From Telmatactis stephensoni (lineage: Eukaryota > Cnidaria > Anthozoa > Actiniaria > Isophelliidae), in assembly GCA_029948255.1 (NCBI GenBank), contig JALIZF010001763.1, positions 372,001 to 436,000 on the forward strand: 64,000 nucleotides of DNA, written 5' to 3'. The notes beneath the pieces are model-generated. The model was not told the DNA's origin and searched no databases. It saw only the letters and a program-made list of their open reading frames with translations. Positions 1 through 11,416 of the stretch are shown here, piece by piece. A program made the translations under genes and the position numbers. The first letter of the stretch is position 1. Each line of letters begins with the position of its first letter.

Positions 1-297
1 CCAACCACCCTGGACGAGTTCTAAGATGTACGTGATAATTTTGCCAATATTTCCTTTTCTTTCTTCTTTTGGTAACCCGTCCTGTAGTCGCTTGATCGCT
101 GCTATGCCATACTGATCAGCTGCTGCGTCAGCCATGTTGACGGAATCAAGTGCAGACGGAACTGAACTAGTTTTGGATGTCTGCAAATAAGTACAATTTT
201 CAACGGGTAGTACCCGGTCATAGGGAAATCCCCCTTCAATGTGCCTCATTAGGATGCGAGTTTCCTTTCCAATGAAAGACATCGAACCTACTGGTAC
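1..297 (-). CDS. partial unknown gene, one exon open to the left edge
   Basis: I do not recognise this gene. The minus strand is open from a good splice acceptor (CCACAG, plus-strand 298-303) to the window edge, about 99 codons. The translation includes GGFPYDRVLPVENCTYLQTS and MADAAADQYGIAAIKRLQDG and then a charged helical stretch (LPKEERKGNIGKIITYILEL). The exon recurs in a shortened form 418 bp upstream, where the copy runs out after GNIGKV. The segment ENCTYLQT loosely resembles the KNCRYLRN motif of the neighbouring cluster, and PYDRVLP resembles PYGRVIP of the gene at 2607-4355. That makes a distant family member possible but unproven. Exon status is inferred from the open frame, the acceptor and the conservation of both copies. 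Confidence 0.45.
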
Positions 298-865
298 CTG
301 TGGTCATTGATTGATAGAGGGAATTTTCCCCGACTAGTTTCGCTTTCGATTGAATTCCTGTTTTGTTTGTCAGGCGACGGGAGACCGTGATCTTATTATT
401 TGAATACAGAATTGTTTGTCTGTCATTTTGCAATCCAAATCGGAAAAGATTGATAACTTTTCCAATATTTCCTTTTCTTTCTTCTTCTGGTAACCCGTTC
501 TGCAGTTGCTGGATCGCTGCTATGCCATACTGATCAGCTGCTGCGTCAGCCATGTTGACGGAATCAAGTGCAGACGGAACTGAACTAGTTTTGGATGTCT
601 GCAAATAAGTACAATTTTCAACGGGTAGTACCCGGTCATAGGGAAATCCCCCTTCAATGTGCCTCATTAGGATGCGAGTTTCCTTTCCAATGAAAGACAT
701 CGAACCTACTGGTACCTGTGGTCATTGATTGATAGAGGGAATTTTCCCCGACTAGTTTCGCTTTCGATTGAATTCCTGTTTTGTTTGTCAGGCGACGGGA
801 GACCGTGATCTTATTATTTGAATACAGAATTGTTTGTCTGTCATTTTGCAATCCAAATCGGAAAG
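29..865. repeat. 418-bp tandem duplication containing an exon
   Basis: Two near-identical copies lie head to tail. For example, GCTATGCCAT is at 101 and again at 519, and CAATCCAAATCGGAAA is at about 430 and about 849, giving a period of 418 bp. Copies differ at scattered bases, such as RLQDGLPKEE against QLQNGLPEEE in translation. The right copy keeps the splice acceptor (about 716-718) and most of the exon. Its 3' part is replaced by the start of the next unit, so the exon there reads into non-coding sequence. Confidence 0.85.
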
Positions 866-2606
866 GATATGTGCTCGTTAGTTTCACTTTTGTTATGCTA
901 CACTTTTCCCATTTTAATTAGTTCTTGGTTCACCGTTAGTTTTAATAATTTGGTGGTTTATAGTCTTCAATTCGCTGTCATTTTGCTGACAAGAGTAGTT
1001 TCAGTTTAGTTAGCTAGAATATCAAAGTAGGCAAATCCCCTAGTCTTGAAGAACAATAGATGGTTTTTAACAAAATGTTTAGCTTAGATCGCATAAATAG
1101 AAATATCGTCGTTCTGGAGAAATTGGTTATTGTAATACGTAGAGCAACCTTATTCAATAACTATAAGAATAACACCAATGCAAGAAATACGAAAACCCAA
1201 ACACTACTGAAGTCTACAAAGTAAAGAAGTGTGTCATGTGACTAACTAGAAACAAGAGTTCAACCTGTTTGAAATCTTTTGTTCAAATCTTTCCTCTCTG
1301 GAACTTAATAACATGCATGTCAGAGCGACGCCAATATCGATATACCACTAGAAAGAGTTTATCGGTTGCTAGTTGATTCGTTAACACTTTGGTTATATCC
1401 GTGGACCTTTTGATCCCTTTGTTTCATCTTTTCACAGAATTTTCTTGACGTCATGAAGAATTAGCACTTAAGTAATGAAAGTGGAGCAAAAACTAATTAA
1501 ATTTAGTCGAAAACAGCAACACTCTGCCACGACATCCATAACTCGTGACGCGGATAGTTTAATTTTTAGAACCCATCACTGATCGGATTAATGAAATGAA
1601 CGTGAAATGTCATCTAATCTGTAGTCACCCATGAAAACTAACTTGAAAATAACGTCCTTCAAATACGCAAACACAAATACCCCTGTATATCTTTCAGGGA
1701 TATTTTCGTTAAAAACGCTCAAATGGCGCTGGAATTCGGCCACAAAGACAAGACATGATTATTGCAAAATCTTGAAAAAAGGAAGGATGATTTATTGCTA
1801 CATACATTTACTATAAATATGCAAATATAGAGCTTGGGCTCCCCGTTGGGTTTACTCGACCTAGAAATATGATAGTCGTTTGATCAATAAGTTTTTCTAC
1901 CCCCAATATCATTTTAATTATTTTTTTTTATTCAAAAAATTAGTTCTGAAAGATAGCTTACTGCTCTTTATTTAAACTGCAAAATATTTGAATTTGTAAG
2001 CTTCAGTAGATGTCAACAGACAGTGACCACGAAAAAGACCTAGTTGTACAATTCAATATACAATCACTTCAACAATCAAAACATTCAATCAAAATATTTT
2101 TTGTCTAGTGTCTTTGCGCGCACCTAATATGAGTCAGATGTATACCGTGTTAAGCAATACTTCGCAGGCAAGCCATTACTATCATTGGGAATCCTGTGCC
2201 GAGTAAAATGCCTGGAGTCAGGAATTGAGTCCTGCTCCAGGGAAACATGAAACAAAAGGACCAGCTAAAAAGTGAACAAAGAAGAGAAGAAGAAAAAAAA
2301 AAAAAAGAAAAGAAAAAAGAAAAAGAAAGAAAAGAAAAGAAAGGCAAGGGAAAGAAAGAAAACGAAAACTAAATTTCAAAAATCAAAATTTCATATTATT
2401 GTTAATGAAAATAAACATTTCAATATTGCCAGCTTCTACAAAAATACCAACTTTTCAATAAATGGCACTGAATAATGACACTGAATGAAAGAACTTAACA
2501 ATGTATTTTATGTCGGCACATCAAACTTTTCAGTTGAGAAAAAACTCGATTGTTCTTGACCGACTTTCATTTCCATCTCTCAAAAGCCCTCTAATTTCCG
2601 ATACTG
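866..2606. other. intergenic; purine tract, no gene seen
   Basis: AT-rich sequence with no convincing coding region. A strongly purine-biased run (GA/A-rich) spans about 2278-2360 and produces a spurious Lys/Glu-rich ORF. The rest shows no clear structure. Confidence 0.6.
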
Positions 2607-4355
2607 CTAATTTTCTTCTTCGTGATTCACGTTTCTAAGGTATCGACAGTTTTTGAGCTGTTCGTCAAATATCACAGGCTCCGTCAGAGTTCGATCTCGC
2701 ACCCCGATGTTATTCAACACTTTTAAATCTTCATTACCAGTTATTTTCCAGGACTTCAGCACGTCAGACATAGATACTTCTGGTAGTTCAATTTCATTTT
2801 TGTCCCCCTCCTGTGAAGCCTGGTTGATTATTGAATTAGCAGCGGACTCTAATTCATCAAATGCATGTGATCGCCTTCTCGAGAAATGAACTAGTGAACG
2901 AGAAAAAGCTTGAAATTTGCGTTCAATATCTGGAGAAAGATTAGGAATTGTAGTTGAGCGTCGGGTTAAAATTGGTGAGGAGGGATTTGAAACGCTGCGC
3001 CTATCAAAGCAAGGACTGTTCATGCTTCCATTCGAGTCACAGAGTTTGTCTCCGTTTTCTTGTAGCCGCATAGATGCATCAGAATCTGTCCATGAAAGCT
3101 GATGAATGTTCTCTGAGGACTTCGACAAAGGGTGAAGCGCCCGAGAGAAAGAAGCACCATTTAATGACGGTGATCTTTGGCGTACTTGAGGGCGCACTGG
3201 TTTGGGAGAACCAGGAGGTCTAGGCGACAGTGGACCTGTGGGAGCCAAACGCGCAGGAGAGGTGGGTGAACAAGGTGGTGATGGTGACGCTGATGGTGGA
3301 CCTGTCGGAGACAAACTTAGTTGAGAAGTTGGTGCTGTTTCTGGCGATTTGGGAGAGGATGGCGAACGTTGTTGGGAGAGCGATACCAGTCCATTCTTTG
3401 TCCCTTGACAATGAGCGTCTGTTGACTCTCGATGTCGTCTGGAGCTAACAGGTGAACCAGGAGGTGCAGTTCGTTGGGAAAGTTTTACTTTCTCATTTGA
3501 AGACTTTACTTGGTCTAGACTTGGTGATCGAGGCAAGTGCGGCAGGGCAGGACTTTTTGCTCTCCTCTCCAGTAAAGGGCTCGAAAGACCTTTTTTCGGT
3601 AACGTTTCAAAAGTTGATGTTTCTTTGAAGGAATGTCTTCTTGGCAATAGTTCTCGGTCACCATTATTGCCCTTCTGGCTTGCCGGCTTCCATACTTCAT
3701 AACTCAGGTCTATCATTTGTTTTGGCGATTTCATTTTCACGTTGGTTGCTGTCTTACCTCCAATTTGAAGATCTTTCCTTACTGGATTTGATTCCCTTGA
3801 CTTTGGATCTTCGGAATTAGCACGTCTAATGAATTTTTCTAAATCAGCCGGAGATGAGCACCTTCGTACTTGATAAAATGGTCTCTTAAAAGGATCTTTA
3901 AGATTTCCTGAACATTTTTTCTCGTGAATTGACGAAGTCTTCGAAGCTGAGTTGGTTCCAGAAATGTCAACATTAGCGTTTTCGTCCTTATTAAAGTTGT
4001 TGACAACTTCGCTTCCTTTGTCTTTTGCAACTGAATGTTGATTGCAATTGTCGATGTTGTTAAGACTTTGATCTTCAATCTTGTTTGAGAACGCACGATT
4101 TTTGGAGTCTGCGCCTTCCTGATTTATTAGCTTTTCAGTAGACGGATCTTCACAACAGTTGTTTTCCAGAGCATGTGTAATTTCGATGGTTGGAGGACGT
4201 TTCCATAACTCTTTAGAACAATCTTGGTTATTATTGCCTTCTTTAGATGTTAACTCAGCCAAAGCCGCCGAAAACTGAGGAGAATTTGGTATTACTCGAC
4301 CATAAGGAACAGGGAGTTCTTGGCTAGGAATTTGAAATTCGGATAAACTTGCCAT
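2607..4355 (-). CDS. LKNCRYLR-family protein, subtype A, member 1 (582 aa)
   Basis: A single open frame of 582 codons starting at an ATG. Function unknown. The N-terminus has ELPVPYGRVIPNSPQFSAAL followed by PPTIEITHALENN. The middle has PFYQVRRCSSPADLEKFIRR, the block KQMIDLSYEVWK and a long Ser/Pro-rich disordered stretch (SPSSPKSPETAPTSQ and similar). Several RRxS sites (RRHSF, RRRSH, RRSTT) would suit basophilic kinases or 14-3-3 binding. The C-terminal 120 residues are conserved with the gene at 5601: NLSPDIERKFQAFSRSL, SIINQASQEG, ELPEVSMSDVLKSWKIT, LKVLNNIGVRDR, then LKNCRYLRN (2634-2657) close to the stop. No signal peptide, membrane segment or known domain is seen. It is intact and presumably intronless in its coding part. 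Its tandem neighbour on the same strand is clearly a duplicate. Confidence 0.8.
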   Translation of the reverse strand: MASLSEFQIPSQELPVPYGRVIPNSPQFSAALAELTSKEGNNNQDCSKELWKRPPTIEITHALENNCCEDPSTEKLINQEGADSKNRAFSNKIEDQSLNNIDNCNQHSVAKDKGSEVVNNFNKDENANVDISGTNSASKTSSIHEKKCSGNLKDPFKRPFYQVRRCSSPADLEKFIRRANSEDPKSRESNPVRKDLQIGGKTATNVKMKSPKQMIDLSYEVWKPASQKGNNGDRELLPRRHSFKETSTFETLPKKGLSSPLLERRAKSPALPHLPRSPSLDQVKSSNEKVKLSQRTAPPGSPVSSRRHRESTDAHCQGTKNGLVSLSQQRSPSSPKSPETAPTSQLSLSPTGPPSASPSPPCSPTSPARLAPTGPLSPRPPGSPKPVRPQVRQRSPSLNGASFSRALHPLSKSSENIHQLSWTDSDASMRLQENGDKLCDSNGSMNSPCFDRRSVSNPSSPILTRRSTTIPNLSPDIERKFQAFSRSLVHFSRRRSHAFDELESAANSIINQASQEGDKNEIELPEVSMSDVLKSWKITGNEDLKVLNNIGVRDRTLTEPVIFDEQLKNCRYLRNVNHEEEN

Positions 4356-4481
4356 TTTAGCAATTCTCTGTCGCCACTAAGACGTTTTTAAATAATAACC
4401 ATTAATTAAAATATTTTGCATTAGTGAGATTAGTGATGCTTCAATTTAGTCCAATCATTTGTAAAATAAAAGGTTTGTATG

Positions 4482-4545
4482 TACTTGATGCAATCAACCA
4501 TGATCACAACAATGGTATTAAACAAAGCCAGATATCAATTAATCT
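4482..4545 (-). promoter_or_regulatory. upstream block shared by the two subtype A duplicates
   Basis: The words TACTTGATGCAATCAACC and AAACAAAGCC recur, with small changes, at 7333-7400 upstream of the second duplicate (TACTTGAAGCAATCAACC, AAACAAAGCC). The spacing to the ATG is similar (about 130-190 bp). TGATGCAAT matches the form of a C/EBP-ATF response element, but the second copy reads TGAAGCAAT, so the binding factor is only a guess. The block could instead be 5' UTR kept from the duplication. Confidence 0.4.
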
Positions 4546-5164
4546 TCTTAGGCAGCTGGTTGAATGCTTACAATTGCAAATCATATTGTTCTCTACGCAA
4601 CTGTGCGCCCTTGATATAAACAGAGTAGAATTTTTCAATAAGGCTTGATAACCGTTATATCATAGCAATCATTCCGGCTGTTTTTGTACCTCACTACTCG
4701 GTCGTTGTGGGAGCCCAAGTTATAAAATGGTCATTATTGTTCAATATTTTGCTTTTTTTTCTAATATATAAATTTACAATTTTGTTTGTTTTCTAATTAA
4801 AAGTATATTTATAGTTTTTGTCTCTGGTTGGATATATTTCTGTCCGTGGTCCTGTCCATAAAAAATGCAGATAGTTCTACAGCGCTAGTGCATGATTTAC
4901 ATCAAGGACCGACGGAAGAACGATATAGGTTCAGATATGCAACTAGCGGGTTCGCCGACGCAGATCCTGCAGCTGCAACGTGCGCTATCAATAACGGAGC
5001 GGACACCCATGCCGTCCCCTCTCGTCACTTTGTATGATTTTCTTTGGATATTTCATGGACCTGATGCCGGCAAAAATTCTAATTATAATGTGGTATTTTG
5101 TCTCAAAAATGTTTCTGAAAAAGGAGGCTAATCCGAGTATCGTCAAGTCCGTCAACGACGCATA

Positions 5165-5385
5165 ACCGTACAAGACATTGCGCAAAACCAGGAATGTCTG
5201 AAAGAAAGTGACCGCACTTAGTCTAACCCGTGCAAAAGTACAAAAGTTAAATATTACTGAAGAGTCGCAAATCCGTTTCTTTTCATTTGTTTAATAAGTG
5301 CTACTTTACATTATTTTATTAGCACTTTTGCATGGGTTAAGTACGATCACTCTAGACATTCCTGCTTTGTGCAATGTCGGAATAA
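5165..5385. mobile_element. diverged palindromic MITE-like element
   Basis: The left arm (from about 5167, ACATTGCGCAAAACCAGGAA) pairs with the right arm ending near 5383 (TTCCTGCTTTGTGCAATGTC). The inner words ACCCGTGCAAAAGT and ACTTTTGCATGGGT are also inverted. Arms are diverged and no target duplication is evident. Confidence 0.55.
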
Positions 5386-5600
5386 ATGATCTGCAACACA
5401 CAAACTATAGTAAACACCTAAAGAACAAACCGCAACACAAAACTCTCACGGTTTTGATAACCAAAATTAAATTGAATAAAACGGGTTAGTTAACTTCTAA
5501 TATACAATTCTATAAACATAACATTATTATTATTTCATAGTATAAAATACTACACGATTACAGCATCTATTATATCTCAGCATATTCATTTCTTGCGCTA

Positions 5601-7221
5601 CTAGTTTTGGTCTTCGTCGTGGTTCACGTTTCTAAGGTATCGACAGTTTTTGAGTTGTTCGTCAATTACCACTGGCTCTGTCCAAGATCGATCTCGTACA
5701 CCAATGTTATTCAAGACTTTCAAATCTTTATCATCAGTTATTTTCCAGGACTTAAGCACGTCAGACATAGATACTTCCGGTAGTTCCATTTCATCATTCC
5801 CCTCTTGGGACGCCTGGTTGATTATTGAGCCAGCAATAGACCCTAATTCACCACATGCGTGCGATCGCCGACTTGTGAAGTAAACAAGTGAGCGAGAGAA
5901 GGCTTGAAATTTGCGTACAATCTCTGGAGAGAGATTTGGACTTGAATTAGTTGAGCGCCGAGTTAAAATTGGGGAGGAAGGATTGGATGCGCTACGCCTC
6001 TTCAAGTGAGGGCTCTTTAAAACTGCATTTAAGTCACCGGATTTGGACTCTTTTTGCTCAAGCAATGGGGAATCTGAACGAAACGAACCCCTTCTCTCTC
6101 TACAGCTATCCTGAAGGTAATCAGGAAGTGGACGAGGGGGATTTGAAGTATCAAATAATGATGGTGACTTTGGACGTCTTTGCAGCCGTATTGGTTTTGG
6201 TGAATCTGGAGGTCTTGGAGATGGTGGAGCTCGAGGTGAAGACGTTTGTGCTGAGTCTGGGGATTTGGGGGAAGATGGGTTGTTTGGTTGATTCAGCAAT
6301 ACCATACTATTTTTCTGCTGCCAATGAGCCGGCTCTGATGACGCTGTGTGTCGTCTGGAGCTAAGAGGTGAGACAGGAGAAACTGATCGTTGGGAAAGTT
6401 TTTCTTTCTCATCTGGGTATAGAAGTGTCGATGAAGACTTCCGCAGAGAATTTGGCGACTTAGATCGATCAGGGAACAAAGTCTGTAGAGTAGGGCTTTT
6501 TGCTCTACTCTGCCGTAAAGGACTTGGCAGGCCCTTTGTTGACGAGGTTTCAAAACAAACTGTTTCGTTGAAAGAGTGCCTCCTTGGCAAGGACTTTTGA
6601 TTCTTTTCAGGTGTTTTCAATACATCCAAACTCAAATCTATCATTTGTTTTGGCTTTTTCACCATCACGTTTGCTACCGTCGATTCTTTAACAACTGGAC
6701 TTGCGTCTCTCGACTTTACGCATTCTTCAGAATTGCCACGTCTCATGAATTTTTCCAAGTCCGCCGGAGATGAACCCCTTCGTACTAGATAAAACGCCCT
6801 CTTTTTCTCGCTAATTGGTGAACCTTCAAAAACTGGTTTCGCTCCTCCGACGCGATCAAAATCAGTATCTTCATCCCAGCTATCGACAGCTTGACTCTCT
6901 TTGTTTGTTGTAAATGAATGTTTATTAGGTGAATCGTGTCCATGTTTTATGACCTTCAGTCTTTCTATGTGGGGTTGAGAGCTCATTATTTTTGTACTCC
7001 ATATCTTTTTCATCGTAGTGATCTTCAAAACAGTCGTTTCCCAGAGCATGTGTGATTTCAATGGTTGGCGTAAGTTCGTTTGAGTTTGCAGAGCAATCTT
7101 GTTTTACATCTTTCTTGGAAACTAACTCGGCCAAAACAGCCGAAAACTGTGGAGAATTTGGTATTACCAGAATATAAGGAACAGGGAGCTCTTGGCTGGA
7201 ATTTGGTACTATATCTGCCAT
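5601..7221 (-). CDS. LKNCRYLR-family protein, subtype A, member 2 (frame break near 6945)
   Basis: A tandem duplicate of the gene at 2607-4355. The start is the ATG at 7221 (MADIVPNSSQELPVPY), aligned with MASLSEFQIPSQELPVPY of the duplicate. The N-terminal frame carries VIPNSPQFSAVLAEL and TPTIEITHALGND. It continues to about HRKTEG and then needs a one-base shift at an AAAA run (plus-strand about 6940-6955) to enter the downstream frame. That frame runs DSWDEDTDFD, AFYLVRRGSSPADLEKFMRR, KQMIDLSLDV, Ser/Pro-rich repeats, NLSPEIVRKFQAFSRSL, ELPEVSMSDVLKSWKIT and LKNCRYLRN (5631-5654) before the stop. The break could be a sequencing or assembly error, a real frameshift or, less likely, a very short intron. 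Function unknown, with many RRxS and SP sites. Confidence 0.75.
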
Positions 7222-9423
7222 TTTAACAGCTTCTTTCGCTACCAAGTCATCTGGAAGACCTATAAATACGAACCACTGTAACGTTGTGCACTAATGATGG
7301 GTTTTGGTTCTTTTGTGTCGTAAATAGGATTGTATACTTGAAGCAATCAACCGTGATCGTAGAAGTGCAAAGTACAATACTGTTTTAAAACAAAGCCGGA
7401 TTACAATGTACTTGGTCAAATGCATAATACTACTGTCCTCTGCAATAAGATATTTATCAAAAATCATTTGGCAATATTGATAAATATAGGAGTAAATATA
7501 ATGATAGTGAAGATGTATCTATCTGAATATGAAATTTATATTGAAAAATAGTTCCAGTTTAACGAATAAGCAAGCCCTTAGTGGTGACATCAATTAGCCT
7601 GCGTTCAGTGCTTTTACGTATGCGTAGGCGGGCCTAAGTATCCCAAAAGGATCAGCTAAGATAAAAATAACCCAAATAATTAAATCATAAATAGAAAGTA
7701 GACATTAAAATGAGGCTGTTAATATACCATTTCCAATGAAATTAGTCATCAGATGTTTTGACATTCAAATGAAACGACTGAGTGATATTTGATAGTGTTT
7801 GGTGTGGTTTGTTTTCTAACAAAGGCTACCGACCACCCAGGCCTTCCAGTAAGCCAGAGTGATACTATTTATGTGTATAAAATGCTAATTAATCCGAATT
7901 GCGTAAAAGGAACTAAAATACTACCATGAAACAAAAGGCTAGTTATGATTTTTTGGGGTATTTACCAAACACATAGGTAGCTTTAGCCTTCCTGTTTGTC
8001 GAGTTTTGTATCCTAGTCGCGCCAAACCAGTCAGTGACGTCACTGTCTCACTCAATGAGATATGACGTATATTTTAGCACGTTGTTCAGTGTTCTGACGT
8101 TCATGTTTCTAACGGCAACTAGACTGAGATATCGGGCGTCAGAGAGAGACCGACTGAGTGTTTATTTGTCTTTAAACTATTGACAAGGTAGTTATAAACT
8201 CTAGTCAAGTGTATCTGGATGATTTCATCATTTAATATCTGCCAAAGTGTGTACCTCTTCAAAAAGATCGTTTATATCAATAGATCGGATCTCCGTCACA
8301 CGGAAAACTAGAAGTTCGTCGAGTAAACACTCAAGCCAAGACTAGCATTATTTTGTGTTTTTAGGTTTTTGGGGGTTTTCGGTAACAATAATATATAGTT
8401 TTAAGACAAATGGTGCAATTTTGTTTGAAAAGAAACCTTCATAAAGTGTGTACACAACTAAATCACGCAGTAACCCGCAAAAAAGATATTAAAGCGTTCT
8501 CTAATTAGTAAAGTGACATTTTCGAAAAACAAAAGTTGTTTGCGGTGCATCAGTCTAACATTAATTGTGTCAGCCTTTGCGCAACTTTCTTTGGCAGGCC
8601 TCACTGAATGTATTGAGAGAAATGTAAAATTTTCCAAACGATAACTGAATGTTTAGAGAAAAAGGTAAAGTTTGTCTGTCACCAATTAATTAAAACAGCT
8701 CACTGACAATTTTGCCATTAAAATATTGTATTCCTTGCAATTAGAATATTGGGTGTTATTTGGCATCGTCAAAGTAAAATATATTGCTTTTTCTCTTGTT
8801 TACAAATGGAACATCCGGTAATCATTTTAGCGAGCCATATCTTAAATAAATTGACTAAAAATTAACAATCTTTGGTCTTTATCCCGAGAAAGTATATCGA
8901 GATCTATTTATCATTTGAATAGTAAGTTTAAGTCATTTTTCACCTGCGCTTTAGAATTTGACAGGTTTTCATTTACTGTTCCCTGTGTACTCTGTTAGCA
9001 AGACGGGGGAGCTGGATTAAAATACATATTATTATTACAAGAAAGGCATCTTCGTAGTGTTTCTCAAGTAGGAAGACATATTCTCCAAGAGGAATTTTTG
9101 TCGTTGATCAAATATTATCTCCGGTAGGAACTGAAAGTGCAAATGACGATCTACTTAGAAACATCATTAGTTATTCACCATGACAACTATAGAAAAACTT
9201 GGTAACATAAAAGATATATAGATATTTAAAAATTGAGTGAAATTGCGCAAAGCCAACTAAGAAGGCCAGCTGCAAATTAGTTTCTAAACATCAAAAACAG
9301 CGAAGTTCGTTCAAAGGTGGAAGTGTTGCGGGCTGAAAACTTGGCGACTTGGCCTCGATTAATTTGTATGTAGATTAATTATCAAACGTTGATAGCCGGA
9401 TTAGTCGTGGAATTAAACATAAG
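7222..9423. other. divergent intergenic region between subtype A members 2 and 3
   Basis: A head-to-head region of 2.2 kb with no convincing ORF. It holds the shared upstream block (7333-7400), a perfect CRE-type palindrome TGACGTCA at 8035-8042 and a nearby TGACGTAT at about 8064. Transcription start sites probably lie here, but I cannot place them. Confidence 0.5.
8035..8042. promoter_or_regulatory. CRE-like palindrome TGACGTCA
   Basis: A full palindromic CREB/ATF-type site between two divergently transcribed family members. Another partial site (TGACGTAT) follows about 22 bp on. Chance occurrence in 2.2 kb is possible. Confidence 0.3.
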
Positions 9424-9897
9424 ATGGTTGAGAATTTCCAGATGAAGTTTCAAATGGATGCAGATTTGCCGTCCGTGTTAGTGATGCAAAGTTCGACTCA
9501 TTTTCGTGAGGTTTTGAATGAAATGTTGCACGGTAACGACACGGACAACGAAACCGCGGGAAAGACAACGCAGGTGAGAGTTGGCAGTGCACGTTTGCCA
9601 CCAATTCACCTCACAGATGAAGAATCAGATATTAAGGAAAGAGAGAACGAAAATTCGACAAAAAACATTGGGAAATTTCCTTCAAATCTTCTATCAGAAA
9701 ACGTAGAATTACCCGCGTCAAAAAAAATCCAAAGACTCGAGAAAAAGGAATCAACGGATAGTGAATTTCTTCAAGTACCTGAGATTATGAGTGAGGAGTT
9801 GAACACTAAAACTGCAGCAAAAAAGATTTCCGAATCAAGTACTTATTTAGGGGTTTTCAAGAAAGAAGAAAAGAAAAAGACAAAGCCTAAGCAGTAG
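9424..9897 (+). CDS. LKNCRYLR-family protein, subtype A, short member 3 (157 aa)
   Basis: An intact ORF from ATG to TAG. The N-terminus LPSVLVMQSSTHFREVLNEM aligns with LPVPYGRVIPNSPQFSAALAEL of the subtype A duplicates, and LPPIHLTDEES with PPTIEITHALEN. Near the end, FLQVPEIMSEELN resembles the ELPEVSMSDVLKSW block, but the LKNCRYLR motif is absent; STYLGVF may be its remnant. The tail is Lys-rich (KKEEKKKTKPKQ). It has neither the long Ser/Pro region nor the RRxS repeats. It is transcribed away from member 2. Function unknown. A further 3' exon carrying the motif cannot be excluded, but I found none. Confidence 0.6.
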   Translation: MVENFQMKFQMDADLPSVLVMQSSTHFREVLNEMLHGNDTDNETAGKTTQVRVGSARLPPIHLTDEESDIKERENENSTKNIGKFPSNLLSENVELPASKKIQRLEKKESTDSEFLQVPEIMSEELNTKTAAKKISESSTYLGVFKKEEKKKTKPKQ

Positions 9898-11153
9898 CAA
9901 GAGTAGTACTACTACTATGTATGTTTACAATATCAGATCTGTTGCTGCTTTCATTTTGGCAGCAGCTGGTTAGAGAAGTGAGTTGTGATCACGTTTCATC
10001 GTTTATCAGAACTATAACCCTGTCATTATTACGACAAAAATGAAGACCAAGTATTCCATATTTATTCTTACAATAACAGATAATTAACATCGGCATTTTA
10101 ACTTAAACTGAAAGCAGCCCTTAAACAGACCATATTTAAATTGTTTAGTTTTCATTTATGAAATCTAAAATTCACATTTCCGTCACTTTTCAGTCTATAA
10201 AAAAACATATATACTAGATTAGAGTGGGAAATATCTACAACTAACTAAAATTTTGGTAAGAATTTTGTAACAAATTTAATGCTTTTTAAAAGTAATCAAT
10301 ACATCAGAATGGAATTACAATTTTTAAGTTATTTTATATTTGTAGAACAAAACACTTTTTTGTCAAGTCAAGCCGTCCCACTGAGCTAAAACAAAACAAG
10401 GATGAAGATAAGTTCAAATAAGCAAAAGAGTAAGGCACTGTTGTGAAAATAGATTGTCCTATATTAAAGAAGCTCTGTTTATTATACAACAGCCAATGAA
10501 CAAGATATGAACCGAAAATGCTTTTACGAATGAATCGATTGATAAGGGAAAAAGGGAATATTGAAAATTTCGCCGACAAAGGACTCGCGTATAGTTTGAC
10601 TAATGGTTTCATTAGCCATTTTACTTTCATTTCCAAAACAAAACCTTAATGATTGGCTTCTCATTTAAAATCAGCTTATTTACGGAACACAATGTCAAAA
10701 TAATTTTCTGTTATGACAACATTTGATGATAATGAATAGCATATTTAAACTTCGTTGTGCCCTGTTTGACAAACAGTGCATACTTCTGTTTGCCATAGAC
10801 GCTGTTTTATTAATGGCTTCAAATTAGAATACCTGAGTTTATCTTTAGTGTTAGCGAGTGTATTTAAAATTTCTATTGTTTTATATGTATCTAAACTTTT
10901 AGAAATATTTCCAAAAATCTTTTTTTGCAATATCAAAGGGTGACCTATGATCTGTGACCTTTCAAGTTATAGCCCAGGAATTATCACACAGGAAGCCCAA
11001 TTTTTTTTGTCAAAAATTGTGATTTTGTTGAAAATGTCAATCAAGTAACTGCCAGAACTGTAGAGTGATTTAATCTAACGCGTGGTGAAAAAAGGCAAAA
11101 CAATAGTAGTAGACCCTAAGCACAAGTAGTAGTTCTAGTACAGTACTAGTACT

Positions 11154-11416
11154 ATAACAGGCTTGTAACATGGTATATTTTCGTCTCACTGATCCCGGGT
11201 TTTTACGGAAATTTTGATCCCCGAGCCCATATTTTTAAACATTTTTGATCCCTGATCCTTGGTGCAAAAAACTGAGCTGGTCCCTGATCCTGGCCCAATG
11301 TCCCTGATCCTCGATCCCATCCATTTGATCCCTGAGCCCTGGCCTCTGATCCCTGATCCTGGCCATAATTTGGAGCTTGATCCCTGATCCCATATACCAT
11401 GTTACGAGCCTGCTAT
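11154..11416. mobile_element. MITE-like element with internal GATCCCTGATCC minisatellite
   Basis: Terminal inverted repeats of 25 bp lie at 11154-11178 and 11392-11416 with two mismatches (words GTAACATGGTATAT and ATATACCATGTTAC). Between them is a degenerate tandem array built on TGATCCCTGATCCTGG, about 11190-11390. Both ends fall at TA, which would suit a TA target duplication, but this is ambiguous. The array gives a spurious minus-strand ORF rich in RDQGS. Confidence 0.7.

Larger units (their letters stand above)
4356..5600. other. intergenic, upstream region of the subtype A member 1 gene
   Basis: Contains the putative promoter of the gene at 2607-4355 (see 4482-4545) and a diverged palindromic element (5165-5385). 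I see no further gene. Confidence 0.55.

Noticed and set aside
2653..4096. Several ORFs on the plus strand and other frames across 2607-4355
   Set aside because: They overlap the 582-codon gene, lack any family resemblance and are explained as shadows of biased codons.
5951..6600. 137-aa and 84-aa plus-strand ORFs
   Set aside because: Antisense shadows of the subtype A duplicate, whose own frame is supported by paralogue alignment.
11190..11390. Repeat array considered as a CRISPR
   Set aside because: Units are contiguous without unique spacers, and the host is a eukaryote.
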